In this document: piece by piece, positions 44,223-54,080 of the stretch
Layout: the number at the start of each line of letters is the position of its first letter
Position numbering within the stretch: position 1 is the stretch's first letter
Source: Flammeovirga aprica JL-4
GTDB lineage: Bacteria > Bacteroidota > Bacteroidia > Cytophagales > Flammeovirgaceae
Length of the DNA stretch: 64,000 nt
Reading direction: 5' to 3'
Assembly: GCF_012844305.1 (NCBI RefSeq)
Contig: NZ_JABANE010000023.1
Span: forward strand, 1 to 64,000
Notes under the pieces: generated by a model
The model's input: the letters and a program-made list of their open reading frames with translations, nothing else
The model's database searches: none
What the model was told of the DNA's origin: nothing
Made by a program: the position numbers and the translations under genes

Positions 44223-46406
44223 ATGAAAAAATACATACACATTTTTGTGGTTGCATGTATACTCACACCTCTATCTTCTATTGCACACGAGGGAATGTGG
44301 CTCCCTTCATTACTACAGCAGTTGAACGAAGAGGACATGCAAGCTAATGGCTTTAAATTAACAGCTGAAGATATTTATTCTGTCAATAAATCTAGTATGA
44401 AAGATGCTGTGGTATGGTTTGGCAGAGGTTGTACAGGTGAAGTTGTATCCAACAAGGGTCTAATCCTGACGAATCATCATTGTGGTTATGGACAAATTCA
44501 ATCTCACTCTACAGTTGAAAACGATTTGCTAACAGATGGCTTCGCGGCGCAGTCTTTTGGTGAAGAACTTCCTAATAATGGGCTAACTGTCAGTTTTGTT
44601 GTAAGAATTGACGATGTGACTAAGAGTGTACTTGCTGGTGTGAAAGACGGTATGGATGAAGAAAAACGTCAAGAGATCATCAAAGCAAACATTGAGAAAG
44701 TTGGTGATGCAGCTGTAGAAGGCACACACTACGACTATATTATTAAACCTTTCTTCTATGGCAATGAATATTATATGTTCGTCATGGAAACATTTAAAGA
44801 TATTCGTTTAGTTTTTGCTCCTCCTTCATCAATTGGTAAATACGGTGGAGATACTGACAACTGGGTCTGGCCTCGTCATACTGGTGATTTCTCTATTTTC
44901 AGAATTTATGCTGACAAAAACGGTAACCCTGCTGAATATTCAGAAGACAACGTGCCTTACACTCCCAAGTACCACTTCCCAATTTCATTGAATGGTGTTA
45001 AGCCTGATGATTTCACAATGGTTTATGGGTTCCCTGGTAGAACAAAACAATATTTACCTTCAGAAGGTGTTTCATATACTGTGGAGACTTCTAACCCTAT
45101 CAAAATTGCAATGCGTGAAAAAACAATTGCAATTTATGACAAAAACATGGCGGCAGATGATGCTGTAAGAATTAAATATTCTGCTAAAAAAGCACGTGTA
45201 GCGAATGCTTATAAAAAATGGATTGGTGAAAGCAAAGGTTTAAAACGACTTGATGCCATCAACAAGAAAAATGAGCAGGAAGAAATGTTTGCGAAAGCTG
45301 TGAAAGGCAATAAGGAATATGAAGCATTATTAAGCAAGTTCCAAGAGGAATTCAAGGCAATTGAAAAGTATCAGCTAGGTAGAGATTTATATATAGAAGA
45401 GTTGTATTACGGTCCTGAAATCCTTCGTTTTTCTTTAGGTTTTAATGCGTTAAAAGAGGTAAGTCCTAACACGCCTGAATTTGAGATGGCACTAAAGAAA
45501 TTAAAAAACAATGCGAAGGCTTTCTATAAAAATTATGATTTAGCCACTGACAAAGAGGTTTTTGTTTCTGCTTCTTCTATGTATTCTGATGCTATTGACC
45601 CATCATTCTTACCTTCTTCTTTTGCTATAGCTAAAGAAAAAGGTGACTTTGAAAAACTAGCCAATACAGTTTACAAGAAAAGTATTTTCTGCCATGAAGA
45701 AAAACTTATGAAAGTACTCAATGCATCACAGGAAAGTATTTACAAAAAGGTGCTTAAAGATCCTGCTTTTGTGATTGGTAAAGAAATCTATGATATGTAC
45801 GGCAACAACATTGCTCCTGAATATAAAAAACTAGGTGAAGAAATTGATTTATCAATGCGTACTTATGTGAAAGCATTGAAAGAAGTATTCCCTAATAGAG
45901 AGTATGTTGCCAATGTAAAAGGTGCAAGCAAGCAGTATTGGTCAGATGCCAACAGCACATTAAGAGTGACTTATGGTAAAATTGAAGGCTCTGAACCAAG
46001 AGATGGTGTTCAATTCAAATATTACACAACATTGGAAGGTGTAATGGAGAAAAGAAGAACTGATGTACCTAAAACGCATGAATTCTATGTTCCACAGAAA
46101 CTAATGGATCTTTATAAAAACAAAGATTACGGTCAGTATGGTGAAGATGGAAAAATGATGGTTTGTATCACAGGTTCTAATCATACTACGGGTGGTAACT
46201 CAGGTTCCCCTGTGATCAATGCTGAAGGTCAATTGATCGGTATTAACTTCGATAGAACTTGGGAATCTACAATGTCAGATTTAATGTTTGACCCAGTGAA
46301 ATGTAGAAATATTATCGTGGATATCCGCTATGTATTATTTGTAGTAGACAAATATGGTGAATGCCCAAGATTGATTGAAGAAATGACATTGGTGAAAAAT
46401 CAATAA
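44223..46406 (+). CDS. S46-family dipeptidyl peptidase (DPP11-type)
   Basis: 727 residues with a signal peptide ending SSIAHEG. GRGCTGEVVSNKGLILTNHHC holds the catalytic His (85 or 86), TDNWVWPRHTGDFSIFRIY the Asp region, and GGNSGSPVINAEGQLIGINF the catalytic Ser660. Arg678 lies 18 residues after that Ser; in the family an Arg at this point (Arg673 of P. gingivalis DPP11) selects Asp or Glu at P1, whereas DPP7 has Gly. It therefore should release Asp/Glu-ending dipeptides in the periplasm. Substrate preference is inferred from this residue. Confidence 0.9.
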   Translation: MKKYIHIFVVACILTPLSSIAHEGMWLPSLLQQLNEEDMQANGFKLTAEDIYSVNKSSMKDAVVWFGRGCTGEVVSNKGLILTNHHCGYGQIQSHSTVENDLLTDGFAAQSFGEELPNNGLTVSFVVRIDDVTKSVLAGVKDGMDEEKRQEIIKANIEKVGDAAVEGTHYDYIIKPFFYGNEYYMFVMETFKDIRLVFAPPSSIGKYGGDTDNWVWPRHTGDFSIFRIYADKNGNPAEYSEDNVPYTPKYHFPISLNGVKPDDFTMVYGFPGRTKQYLPSEGVSYTVETSNPIKIAMREKTIAIYDKNMAADDAVRIKYSAKKARVANAYKKWIGESKGLKRLDAINKKNEQEEMFAKAVKGNKEYEALLSKFQEEFKAIEKYQLGRDLYIEELYYGPEILRFSLGFNALKEVSPNTPEFEMALKKLKNNAKAFYKNYDLATDKEVFVSASSMYSDAIDPSFLPSSFAIAKEKGDFEKLANTVYKKSIFCHEEKLMKVLNASQESIYKKVLKDPAFVIGKEIYDMYGNNIAPEYKKLGEEIDLSMRTYVKALKEVFPNREYVANVKGASKQYWSDANSTLRVTYGKIEGSEPRDGVQFKYYTTLEGVMEKRRTDVPKTHEFYVPQKLMDLYKNKDYGQYGEDGKMMVCITGSNHTTGGNSGSPVINAEGQLIGINFDRTWESTMSDLMFDPVKCRNIIVDIRYVLFVVDKYGECPRLIEEMTLVKNQ

Positions 46407-46421
46407 CATTTCGAGATATAA

Positions 46422-46465
46422 AATAAGGGATTGAACTTTACTGATTCAATCCCTTATTTTTTTAT
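46422..46465 (+). terminator. Terminator of the S46 peptidase gene
   Basis: A 14-bp perfect stem (46422-46435 with 46445-46458) has a 9-base loop and is followed by a T-run. It lies 15 bp after the stop codon. Confidence 0.92.
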
Positions 46466-46670
46466 TAAATTTTTAGACTTCTAAAAATTAGTGCGGTTCT
46501 TTGACCTATTCCATTAATTTTGATTTTCAAACACTCATAAATTAAGAGCATATTTTAAATAAATACTTGAGGCTATTTGCCCATAAAATCTATTCGTACA
46601 TAAAGCTAATCTTATAACAGGCAATTTAGATAAACATCATTTCAATACTTTTATCCATTTTTATCAAGGG

Positions 46671-49600
46671 TTACTCTTCCATATATTTATAAGTGTAAAC
46701 CTTATTCTCTAAAAATAGCTTAATAATATATACTCCTTTCTGTAAAGCAGGAATTTTCAACTCAAACTCATCACCTTTTTGTTCAACTTGTGTATTTTGA
46801 ATAATACTTCCATTGATATTTATAATACTGTATTCATGAAGTTCTTTTATGGAATTAAGCTTTACAAAGAGTGTATTCTGATAAAAAAATAATTGAATTT
46901 TTCCAATATCATTAATATCTGATGTAATTATATCACCTTCAATATCAGTACCTGGCTTTTCAGGCTTGTCTTCTTCAATTGATTCAGGCCCGCCAACATT
47001 AAAACTAATCCGCTCACTAAATGGTTGAAAGTTTTCATCACCCTGATGACTAAGTTGTATATGTCCCCAACCTTTTGAAGTTGGTGTAATATACCCCCCA
47101 CCAGACCAGTGCTTAGAAATTCCACTATAATTGTCAATATCTAAATTGATTTCACCATTAGTTCTGTAGATAGAACTTGACGCATCGTAGGTCTTACCAA
47201 CAATATCTAGATTATAGAAAAAATTGTATGTATCCAGAGAAAAAGCATCTTTTCCTTTTTTGGCTTCAACATCTTCGTATAGTCCATAAAAACCAAAATA
47301 ATCTTCATTTCCATAGTTATATAGGCTGACCCTATATTCCATTGCCCTTTCAATAAACAGGTATCCTCTAGGATCATTTTTCACATAATAATCATAATTG
47401 ACTTTTGCTTCGTCAATTTTTAACCCTTTGTCGGTAACTATTTTTTTATAATCGAATATACCTGTCGTAAACTCATCTGTTTGGAATGAGCTAGCTATCT
47501 GGTATTCTTTATAGTTGCTGAATTGAAACTCTGTGAAGTATACCTCAAAATAGATTTTTTCATTAGGCTCCAAAATATACTCATAATGAAAATTCTGATA
47601 ATTAGAATCATCAATTATAATTGGCTCTAGCACTCCAAGTTGGACATCTGTGGAATCATAAACGATAACACACCTTATGTGGGGATTCAAATCTATATCA
47701 TATGAATCTACTACCCATTTTACAGTATCTTTTCTTTCTAAAATATTGTGATAAAAGAATTTTACCTCTCCATAATTCCATCCGTCCATTGGAGTGTAAA
47801 ATTTATCTGCTCCATTTAGTTCTTCAAAGAATAGGGGGGAATCTATATATACAATATTATTTTCTATTTTTCCCACTCGATGTTTTACGGGGTTATTTTT
47901 TTTATCCAATTCGTACGAGCCTTCCTTATTATAGAATCTAAAAGGTCGATCAATTAACTCTTTAGAAAAATATACATAATAATATTGTTCATCGTGATCA
48001 TAGTTTATTCTATAACGAGTATCATCATGATCAAACTTCAGGTAGGCTTTATCAGGATCATAGTCCTTAAAGTCGGAAATAATTCCTTTTATAGAATTAG
48101 CACTTAGAAAAACTTCATGAGAGAAAAGATATTTGAATCGAGGTTCGGTGATTTCCTTATAATAATACCCTGCATTTTCATATAATGCGTTTCTAATCTC
48201 AAAATTCACAATCGCACCTTCAAAATAATAAATATTGAAAAATGCTTTATTACCTTCTAATCTATCAGCATTATTGATAGAATATATATTATTTTCCGTA
48301 TGATAAGGATATTCTACTATGATAGTATCGCCCTCAATAGTAGTAGTCAATGGTAATTTATGTTGAGGAAATAAATAATTTGTAATAGGCAGTGGACTTA
48401 GCAGTTTATCAAACTCTACATAACTTAAAAAGTTATTCGATAAGTTTATGTGATTTATTTTTTTCAATTCTTCAATCCCCGAAATATCATTTATTTTATT
48501 ATTTAACACGTCGATATACTCTAAATTAGAAAGCTTCTCAATCCCTTCTAAATTCTTGAAGTTATTGTTTTTCAATAACAAATACTTCAAATTATAACAA
48601 CCGGCGAACATACTGAATTCAAGTTCATGTTCAGATAAAAGCTCAAATCGAATCAATGATTCTTTATTGATAAATTCTGGTATATCTAAAATATTCTTTG
48701 AACGTGTAATTGTAAGTTCACTAATATTGTTGCGAAAATCATCAGAATGCTGATATTGTATACTTTGAACATTTTCTAATGACAACTGATCTAAGTGATA
48801 AGTAGTATTATCTAACAACATTTGAGGCAAGGTGACGTCATGATAATTAGTATATTTTAGTGTTTTAAGCCGAGTAAACCGATGAAGTTTATCTGTGTGA
48901 GTAGATGCATTAGCATTTTCCAAAGAGATTCTTCTTACACAATTGTAATACCAAATTTCATTCATTCGACCATCTTTTAATATATTTTCAAATCGAATTT
49001 TTTCCGTTGAAGAGGTTTCTTCTAAAGCATTAGGATTATCAACTAAGATGGAATCAATAAGTTCTTCTTCTACCACTAATGGATATAGATAGTTATTACC
49101 TAAATCAGTATAAACAATTCGCATAAACTTTTCTACAGCAGTAAATTCTTCACTCTCTGCTTGATAAGCTTTAATATTAACTACAATGTTTTGAGTGGTA
49201 TCTTCAAAATAAATTATTCCATCCTCGATAGTTATAGTTTCTCCGTCTGTCAAAATCTCATAAGAAATCTCCGTTTCCTTATTATTGCTTACCTGATTTA
49301 AATTGAATGATGCTACTTTATCGATTAATAAATACTCATTATTACCATAGATAATTCCCGTTTTCCTTTTTGATTCATCAACGATATTGGTAATGTAAAT
49401 AGTAGTATCAGTGTATGCGTAATCCTCCGCACCACTCCCTGGAAAACATTTCACTTTCACTGCTTGTGCACCTGGTATATTAGTAGATGTCACACTCGTT
49501 CCGTCGATATTCAGAATGCCTAAATCTTCTCCAACAAACTCAGTTTGAAAATCGAAAGTTCTACGGGAACTACTGTAATAAGATTTAAAGTCTAGATTTA

Positions 49601-50069
49601 GAGTATCTCCATAAATGATAGAGTGCTCCAATGGCATAGTTATAAAGTTAACCTTTTTATTATCCTCGTTAAGAAAGGTAACTACAAACTGATTTTGAGT
49701 GCTATTATAATATAAATTCTTACCATTAGTTACAATCTTACAATAGCCACTTTGTATACTATCAGGCACTGAAAATGCAACTCCATGTGAAGATTTTAAA
49801 TCAAAAAATCCAGTAGATTCTATTATAGTTCCATCACAAGTTTTTAAGACTACCTCGATCTGACTTGAACTATAAATATTTGTACGTGTAGAAAGATGAA
49901 GGTCTATAGTCTTTGCACCCTTAGGTATGAATAGAGAAGCGGAATCTCCATAATGCATAAAGTTATATCCGATATTGAACTCTTGTCTAATACATTGACT
50001 GTATGTTTGGATGGTTGTAATTAAAAATAGAAGAGAACAGAAAAAAAGTTTTTTCATTGAATTTGCCAA
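46671..50069 (-). CDS. Large secreted leucine-rich-repeat protein with T9SS sorting domain
   Basis: 1132 residues. A signal peptide (ending IQTYSQC; ATG at 50055-50057 is an alternative start) is followed by beta-rich, Ig-like segments (about 40-320), a leucine-rich region near 400-555 with LKYLLLKNNNFKNLEGIEKL and ISGIEELKKINHINLSNNF, and long aromatic/acidic beta regions. The last 70 residues (KIQLFFYQNTLFVKLNSI to GVYIIKLFLENKVYTYKYM) are a type A T9SS sorting domain. It is likely cell-surface attached and may bind polymers or proteins. Start is 42 bp from the divergent partner. Confidence 0.8.
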   Translation of the reverse strand: MANSMKKLFFCSLLFLITTIQTYSQCIRQEFNIGYNFMHYGDSASLFIPKGAKTIDLHLSTRTNIYSSSQIEVVLKTCDGTIIESTGFFDLKSSHGVAFSVPDSIQSGYCKIVTNGKNLYYNSTQNQFVVTFLNEDNKKVNFITMPLEHSIIYGDTLNLDFKSYYSSSRRTFDFQTEFVGEDLGILNIDGTSVTSTNIPGAQAVKVKCFPGSGAEDYAYTDTTIYITNIVDESKRKTGIIYGNNEYLLIDKVASFNLNQVSNNKETEISYEILTDGETITIEDGIIYFEDTTQNIVVNIKAYQAESEEFTAVEKFMRIVYTDLGNNYLYPLVVEEELIDSILVDNPNALEETSSTEKIRFENILKDGRMNEIWYYNCVRRISLENANASTHTDKLHRFTRLKTLKYTNYHDVTLPQMLLDNTTYHLDQLSLENVQSIQYQHSDDFRNNISELTITRSKNILDIPEFINKESLIRFELLSEHELEFSMFAGCYNLKYLLLKNNNFKNLEGIEKLSNLEYIDVLNNKINDISGIEELKKINHINLSNNFLSYVEFDKLLSPLPITNYLFPQHKLPLTTTIEGDTIIVEYPYHTENNIYSINNADRLEGNKAFFNIYYFEGAIVNFEIRNALYENAGYYYKEITEPRFKYLFSHEVFLSANSIKGIISDFKDYDPDKAYLKFDHDDTRYRINYDHDEQYYYVYFSKELIDRPFRFYNKEGSYELDKKNNPVKHRVGKIENNIVYIDSPLFFEELNGADKFYTPMDGWNYGEVKFFYHNILERKDTVKWVVDSYDIDLNPHIRCVIVYDSTDVQLGVLEPIIIDDSNYQNFHYEYILEPNEKIYFEVYFTEFQFSNYKEYQIASSFQTDEFTTGIFDYKKIVTDKGLKIDEAKVNYDYYVKNDPRGYLFIERAMEYRVSLYNYGNEDYFGFYGLYEDVEAKKGKDAFSLDTYNFFYNLDIVGKTYDASSSIYRTNGEINLDIDNYSGISKHWSGGGYITPTSKGWGHIQLSHQGDENFQPFSERISFNVGGPESIEEDKPEKPGTDIEGDIITSDINDIGKIQLFFYQNTLFVKLNSIKELHEYSIININGSIIQNTQVEQKGDEFELKIPALQKGVYIIKLFLENKVYTYKYMEE

Positions 50070-50111
50070 TAGTTTTACTAATTTTAAAGTATAAATATAG
50101 TTAAACTTTTT

Positions 50112-51818
50112 ATGAAAAAATTTATATTACTCTCTTATTTTTTTCTAATTGTAACTCTATTACAAGCACAACAAGCAAGCTTTAATACTACAAATGAGAT
50201 CAAATATGATACATTGACTTTAGATGATGTTGACTTTTCTAACAATACTATTAAGAAGGTTACCAATGAAGAGTTTGCTATTGAGAATCTTTATATTCCT
50301 GATTCATTAGCAGGGTACCCTGTATATTATATTGCAAGCAGTGCATTTTCTACATCATCTGGAGGTAAAATTCGAGAGGTAAAACTAAAAAATATCATTC
50401 TACCTTCTAGTTTAAAGATAATATACAGCTTTGCGTTTATCGAGAATGAAATTGAAAGTATAGAATTTCCTGAAAATATAGAAATTATAGATGAGTATTC
50501 ATTTTCTCACAATAAACTAAAATCTATTTCTTTTAAAGGAGCAAGTAAATTAAAATGGATATCTACTACAGCCTTTGTTGAAAACCCCAGAAGTATATTT
50601 GCTTTACCACAACAAATATCTGATAATGTAAATTATATGTATATGTGGGTTGTTGGTGAAAGTGGTGAACGCTATACTGAAACTTCTTCAGACGCAAGAA
50701 GTAAGTATACATCTAAAAGGTATTACTTATTAAATAAATACAATAGTACTATCACCAATAATACATTAACAAACTGTACTGTACCAAAAGATGAAGAAGA
50801 TATTTATATCCCGAATGAAATTGATGGGAAAAAGATCTTAAAAATTAAAAACTCTTCAGACACCAATTATCTTCTTGATAAAGTGGAGTATTTGAATCAA
50901 TTGTATGTTGAAGATGGTATTCAATATATTGATGGAAAACTTATAAATTATGTTTTTTCTTTACGATTGCCAGTTACTCTAAAAAGATTGGAATCTAATG
51001 TTACAAAAATCACGATTCTAAATACTAAGCTCTACTTTAAAGATTTAGAATTTCTAGGGTACAACAACTACGAGTCAGGCTTTTTCTTTGTTGATCATGA
51101 AGGTTACAATTGGTATACTAGCATGGGTGATAGAATAGAGCCAGGTTATCATACTGTACAGAACATGACAGAATATTATCTCGAACGTACTAAAGGCTAT
51201 GAAATTACTTACATGAATGCAGGTAATTACAATACTTATCAGAACCCACGTTCCTACAACCCTGAAGACACCCCAATAGCATTGGTAGATCTTCCAAATA
51301 ATGAGTCTATTGATTTGTATTTTCAAGGTTGGTATTATGACGAAGGGTATACTTTAAAGGTAGATGGAAACGCAATTCCTAAAAACGCTAACTCTGATTA
51401 TACTTTTTATGCTAAATGGGTATATAACTCAAAGGAAAGTGGTGAAGGAGAAGATAATGAAGGAGAAGGTAGTGAAGGAGAAGGTAGTGAAGGAGAAGAT
51501 AATGAAGGAGAAGGTAGTGAAGGAGAAGATAATGAAGGAGAAGATAATGAAGGAGAAGGTAGTGAAGGAGAAGGTAGTGATATAATTAATTCAATACCAT
51601 CCTCAACTGAATTTTTAATTTACCCTAATCCAGCTTCTGCTTTTATCAGAATTCCAGAGTATGATATTCTTTCAATAATTGATCTTAATGGTAAAGTTGT
51701 ATTAACAGAAACTAATGGTAATCAACATTTGAATGTTAATACTTTACCTAGTGGTATTTATGTGATAAAACTAATAAAAAATCAAAAAGTATCACATGCA
51801 TCTTTCATTAAAGAATAG
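50112..51818 (+). CDS. Secreted BspA-like LRR protein with acidic repeat and T9SS sorting domain
   Basis: 568 residues. Signal peptide to about 20 (LLQAQQ). BspA-type leucine-rich repeats span about 60-160 (LPSSLKIIYSFAFIENEIES then IEIIDEYSFSHNKLKSI). Residues 365-436 resemble an InlB B-repeat/Flg_new module (FQGWYYDEGYTL...YTFYAKW). Residues 443-489 are nine pentapeptides GEDNE or GEGSE. Residues 503-568 (LIYPNPASAFIRIP...GIYVIKLIKNQKV) are a type A T9SS sorting domain. Divergent with the larger gene by 42 bp. Confidence 0.83.
   Translation: MKKFILLSYFFLIVTLLQAQQASFNTTNEIKYDTLTLDDVDFSNNTIKKVTNEEFAIENLYIPDSLAGYPVYYIASSAFSTSSGGKIREVKLKNIILPSSLKIIYSFAFIENEIESIEFPENIEIIDEYSFSHNKLKSISFKGASKLKWISTTAFVENPRSIFALPQQISDNVNYMYMWVVGESGERYTETSSDARSKYTSKRYYLLNKYNSTITNNTLTNCTVPKDEEDIYIPNEIDGKKILKIKNSSDTNYLLDKVEYLNQLYVEDGIQYIDGKLINYVFSLRLPVTLKRLESNVTKITILNTKLYFKDLEFLGYNNYESGFFFVDHEGYNWYTSMGDRIEPGYHTVQNMTEYYLERTKGYEITYMNAGNYNTYQNPRSYNPEDTPIALVDLPNNESIDLYFQGWYYDEGYTLKVDGNAIPKNANSDYTFYAKWVYNSKESGEGEDNEGEGSEGEGSEGEDNEGEGSEGEDNEGEDNEGEGSEGEGSDIINSIPSSTEFLIYPNPASAFIRIPEYDILSIIDLNGKVVLTETNGNQHLNVNTLPSGIYVIKLIKNQKVSHASFIKE
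51438..51578 (+). repeat. 15-bp coding tandem repeat (GEDNE/GEGSE), nine units
   Basis: Units of GGAGAA followed by either GATAAT or GGTAGT, then GAA. Only two A/G positions differ between the forms, in the order DN-GS-GS-DN-GS-DN-DN-GS-GS. It forms an acidic linker before the sorting domain, and copy number is expected to vary. Confidence 0.92.
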
Positions 51819-51925
51819 AAATTTCATATCAGAAAAGTGATAATGCCTCTTGTTTGAAATTTCTATTATACTATGCTATTAATTAAGAATAATACCTCAA
51901 AATAACGACAGAGTATTTTAATATA

Positions 51926-51962
51926 AGGCTCAATAATTTTTTAAATTATTGAGCCTTTTTGT
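51926..51962 (+). terminator. Intrinsic terminator, 108 bp past the T9SS protein gene
   Basis: A 14-bp perfect stem (51927-51940 / 51943-51956) with a short TT loop is followed by a T-run. The whole gap 51819-52135 has no ORF; besides this stem nothing else was recognised in it. Confidence 0.88.
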
Positions 51963-52135
51963 TTTTTATAAAATATCATATTAAAACGACACCTCTAATT
52001 CAACGTCACGATGAGCGTTATTTGCAAGTCATCCCTAGTTTATTCCTTGAATGTAGGACAGAAAAAATGAAGAGGGTAATAATCTGGATGTGAAAAGATA
52101 AAATTATACAACATCATATTATAAATGTTATAGCC

Positions 52136-52585
52136 TTATTCTAAATTCAGACGATTCGATATTTCCTCAATCGCTTCTTCCTCATCATCACTGATACCGT
52201 CTGAAGCGTCTGCAAAAAGGTGGAGAATATCTAGAATATCATCTTTCTCATCATCATTCTGATCCAGATAACTTTTCAGGGTATCTAAGAAAGGATCTTT
52301 CCATTGCTCCAAGTTATTGATCAAGTATTCCAATTCATTGTAGTATACCTTTTGAAGGTTTTCCAACTCCGTTCTTGTCAAAGAACTTTTATACCCCTCG
52401 GCCATGAATTTCGCCAGATATTTTACAAAAACCCACTCTTCATCATCTACCACTCCATCAGAAGCTACAATCAAAAGACATGGAAAGTAGATAAATAAAG
52501 TCTGAAAATGTTCTCTTGAGAGCTCAACATTATTCAATGAATTATAGTGTGTGTAAAGTTCCTCCGTTTTTGTATGTAAACTCAT
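52136..52585 (-). CDS. TerB-like small acidic protein
   Basis: 149 residues, fully helical and acidic. Two segments with the pattern ASDGVVDDEEW (about 42-52) and ASDGISDDEEEAIEEI (about 131-146) have the D-G-x-x-D-E-E motif of TerB/DjlA-like domains that binds divalent metals. Function unknown. It diverges from tsaD. Confidence 0.65.
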   Translation of the reverse strand: MSLHTKTEELYTHYNSLNNVELSREHFQTLFIYFPCLLIVASDGVVDDEEWVFVKYLAKFMAEGYKSSLTRTELENLQKVYYNELEYLINNLEQWKDPFLDTLKSYLDQNDDEKDDILDILHLFADASDGISDDEEEAIEEISNRLNLE

Positions 52586-52690
52586 CTTTTTGTTTGATAT
52601 AATAATATTGTCGTTAATGGTTCTCTTTTTTTAAGGTAATTCCCCCCAAGTAATGTAATTTTGTTCTCTAATTGACAAAGAAAATATACA

Positions 52691-53707
52691 ATGAGCGGAA
52701 TAATATTAGCCATAGAGTCTTCATGTGATGAAACCTCAGCAGCAGTAGTAAAAAATGGTACTGTACTTAGCAATATAGTGTCTACGCAAGAAATACACCA
52801 AAAATACGGCGGTGTAGTTCCTGAACTTGCTTCTAGAGCTCATCAAAAGAATATTCTTCCTGTAGTTAATGAAGCCCTTACAGAAGCCAATATAAATAAA
52901 TCTGACTTAGATGCAATAGCCTTTACCAAAGGTCCTGGATTATTAGGAGCCTTGCTGGTTGGAGCCTCTTTTGCGAAAGGGATGGCGATGGCATTGAAAA
53001 AACCTTTGATTGGCGTGAATCATATGCAAGCACATATCCTTGCTCACTTTATTGAAGCTCCTCAGCCCAATTTTCCATTTTTATGCTTAACAGTCAGCGG
53101 AGGACACACACAATTAGTGGTGGTGAAATCTCCACTAGAAATGGAAGTAATTGGTGAAACGATCGATGATGCTGTGGGTGAAGCTTTTGACAAAACAGCC
53201 AAAATCATGGGACTAGATTATCCCGGCGGACCTTTTATTGATAAGTTTGCTAAAGATGGAGATCCTGCCAAATTCAAATTCCCGAATGTAAATATTCCTG
53301 ATTATAATTTTTCATTCAGCGGTATCAAAACTGCTTTCCTTAATTTCCTAAGAAAGGAAACACAAAAAGATCCTGACTTTGTAGAAAAGAATAAAGCTGA
53401 TTTGTGTGCTAGTATTCAATTTACGCTTGTCAATATATTGATGAAAAAATTGAAAAAAGCGGCAAAGGAATTGAACATAAAGGAAATAGGAATTGCCGGC
53501 GGTGTTTCAGCCAATTCTGGTTTGAGAAACACATTGCTGGAGGAAGGAAAAAAATTAGGATGGAATGTATTTATTCCTGAATTTGAACATTGTACAGACA
53601 ATGCCGCTATGATTGCAATGGCTGCGCATTATCAGTACGAGGGTGGAGACTTTGAAGCTTTGAGCACTTCCCCTAATCCAAGAATGAAATTCAGTGGAAC
53701 AAAATAA
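52691..53707 (+). CDS. tsaD: tRNA N6-adenosine threonylcarbamoyltransferase
   Basis: 338 residues. TsaD transfers the threonylcarbamoyl group to A37 of ANN-decoding tRNAs. AIESSCDETSAAVV, KGPGLLGALLVGASFAKG, NHMQAHILAHF (two metal His) and TVSGGHTQL are present; VSANSGLR and HCTDNAAMIA complete the Kae1/YgjD signature. TAATTTTG at 52656-52663 is a possible -7 element. Confidence 0.96.
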   Translation: MSGIILAIESSCDETSAAVVKNGTVLSNIVSTQEIHQKYGGVVPELASRAHQKNILPVVNEALTEANINKSDLDAIAFTKGPGLLGALLVGASFAKGMAMALKKPLIGVNHMQAHILAHFIEAPQPNFPFLCLTVSGGHTQLVVVKSPLEMEVIGETIDDAVGEAFDKTAKIMGLDYPGGPFIDKFAKDGDPAKFKFPNVNIPDYNFSFSGIKTAFLNFLRKETQKDPDFVEKNKADLCASIQFTLVNILMKKLKKAAKELNIKEIGIAGGVSANSGLRNTLLEEGKKLGWNVFIPEFEHCTDNAAMIAMAAHYQYEGGDFEALSTSPNPRMKFSGTK

Positions 53708-53713
53708 AATAGT

Positions 53714-54070
53714 ATGAGTATCATTATAATCGCTGTTCTTGCATTTGTTACTGCAATCAGTTTAGGTGTGTATGTTAATCAGAAGTTTCCTAATAAGGGA
53801 GAACTAAAAGGCAACACCTCCCCTGATCATGTGACAGCTTTAAATGATGCGGCTATTCTTGCATTAGCTTCTGAGCATCAAGAAGGCATCAGTGTCGCTG
53901 CTGTCTGCCTTGCATCAAAAGCTTCTGCGATAGAGGTAAAAAAGAAGATGGAAGCTTTGAGAGAACAAGGGTTGCTTTATCTCAATGTAGATGAAAACGG
54001 TGCTGAAAAATATGCGCTGACCGACACATCACTTCTATCCTCAAAAAATAAAAACAGAATTAGAAAATAA
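53714..54070 (+). CDS. Small membrane-anchored protein with winged-helix-like domain
   Basis: 118 residues: one N-terminal membrane helix (2-20), a short linker, then a helical region (LNDAAILALASEHQEGISVAAVCLAS... KKKMEALREQGLLYLNV) that reads like a winged helix with a beta hairpin at its end. Probably a DNA- or protein-binding domain at the membrane. It is 6 bp after the tsaD stop and so likely part of its transcript. No family recognised. Confidence 0.6.
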   Translation: MSIIIIAVLAFVTAISLGVYVNQKFPNKGELKGNTSPDHVTALNDAAILALASEHQEGISVAAVCLASKASAIEVKKKMEALREQGLLYLNVDENGAEKYALTDTSLLSSKNKNRIRK

Positions 54071-54080
54071 GTTTCATCTA

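Noticed and set aside
46545..46565. AGAGCATATTTTAAATA, similar to the MITE end
   Set aside because: Only about 15 bp agree and no opposite end follows; chance in AT-rich DNA is likely.
51364..51585. Frame-shifted reading of the acidic repeat giving Lys-Glu-Lys-Val repeats
   Set aside because: It is the +1 frame of the 15-bp repeat inside a well-supported gene.
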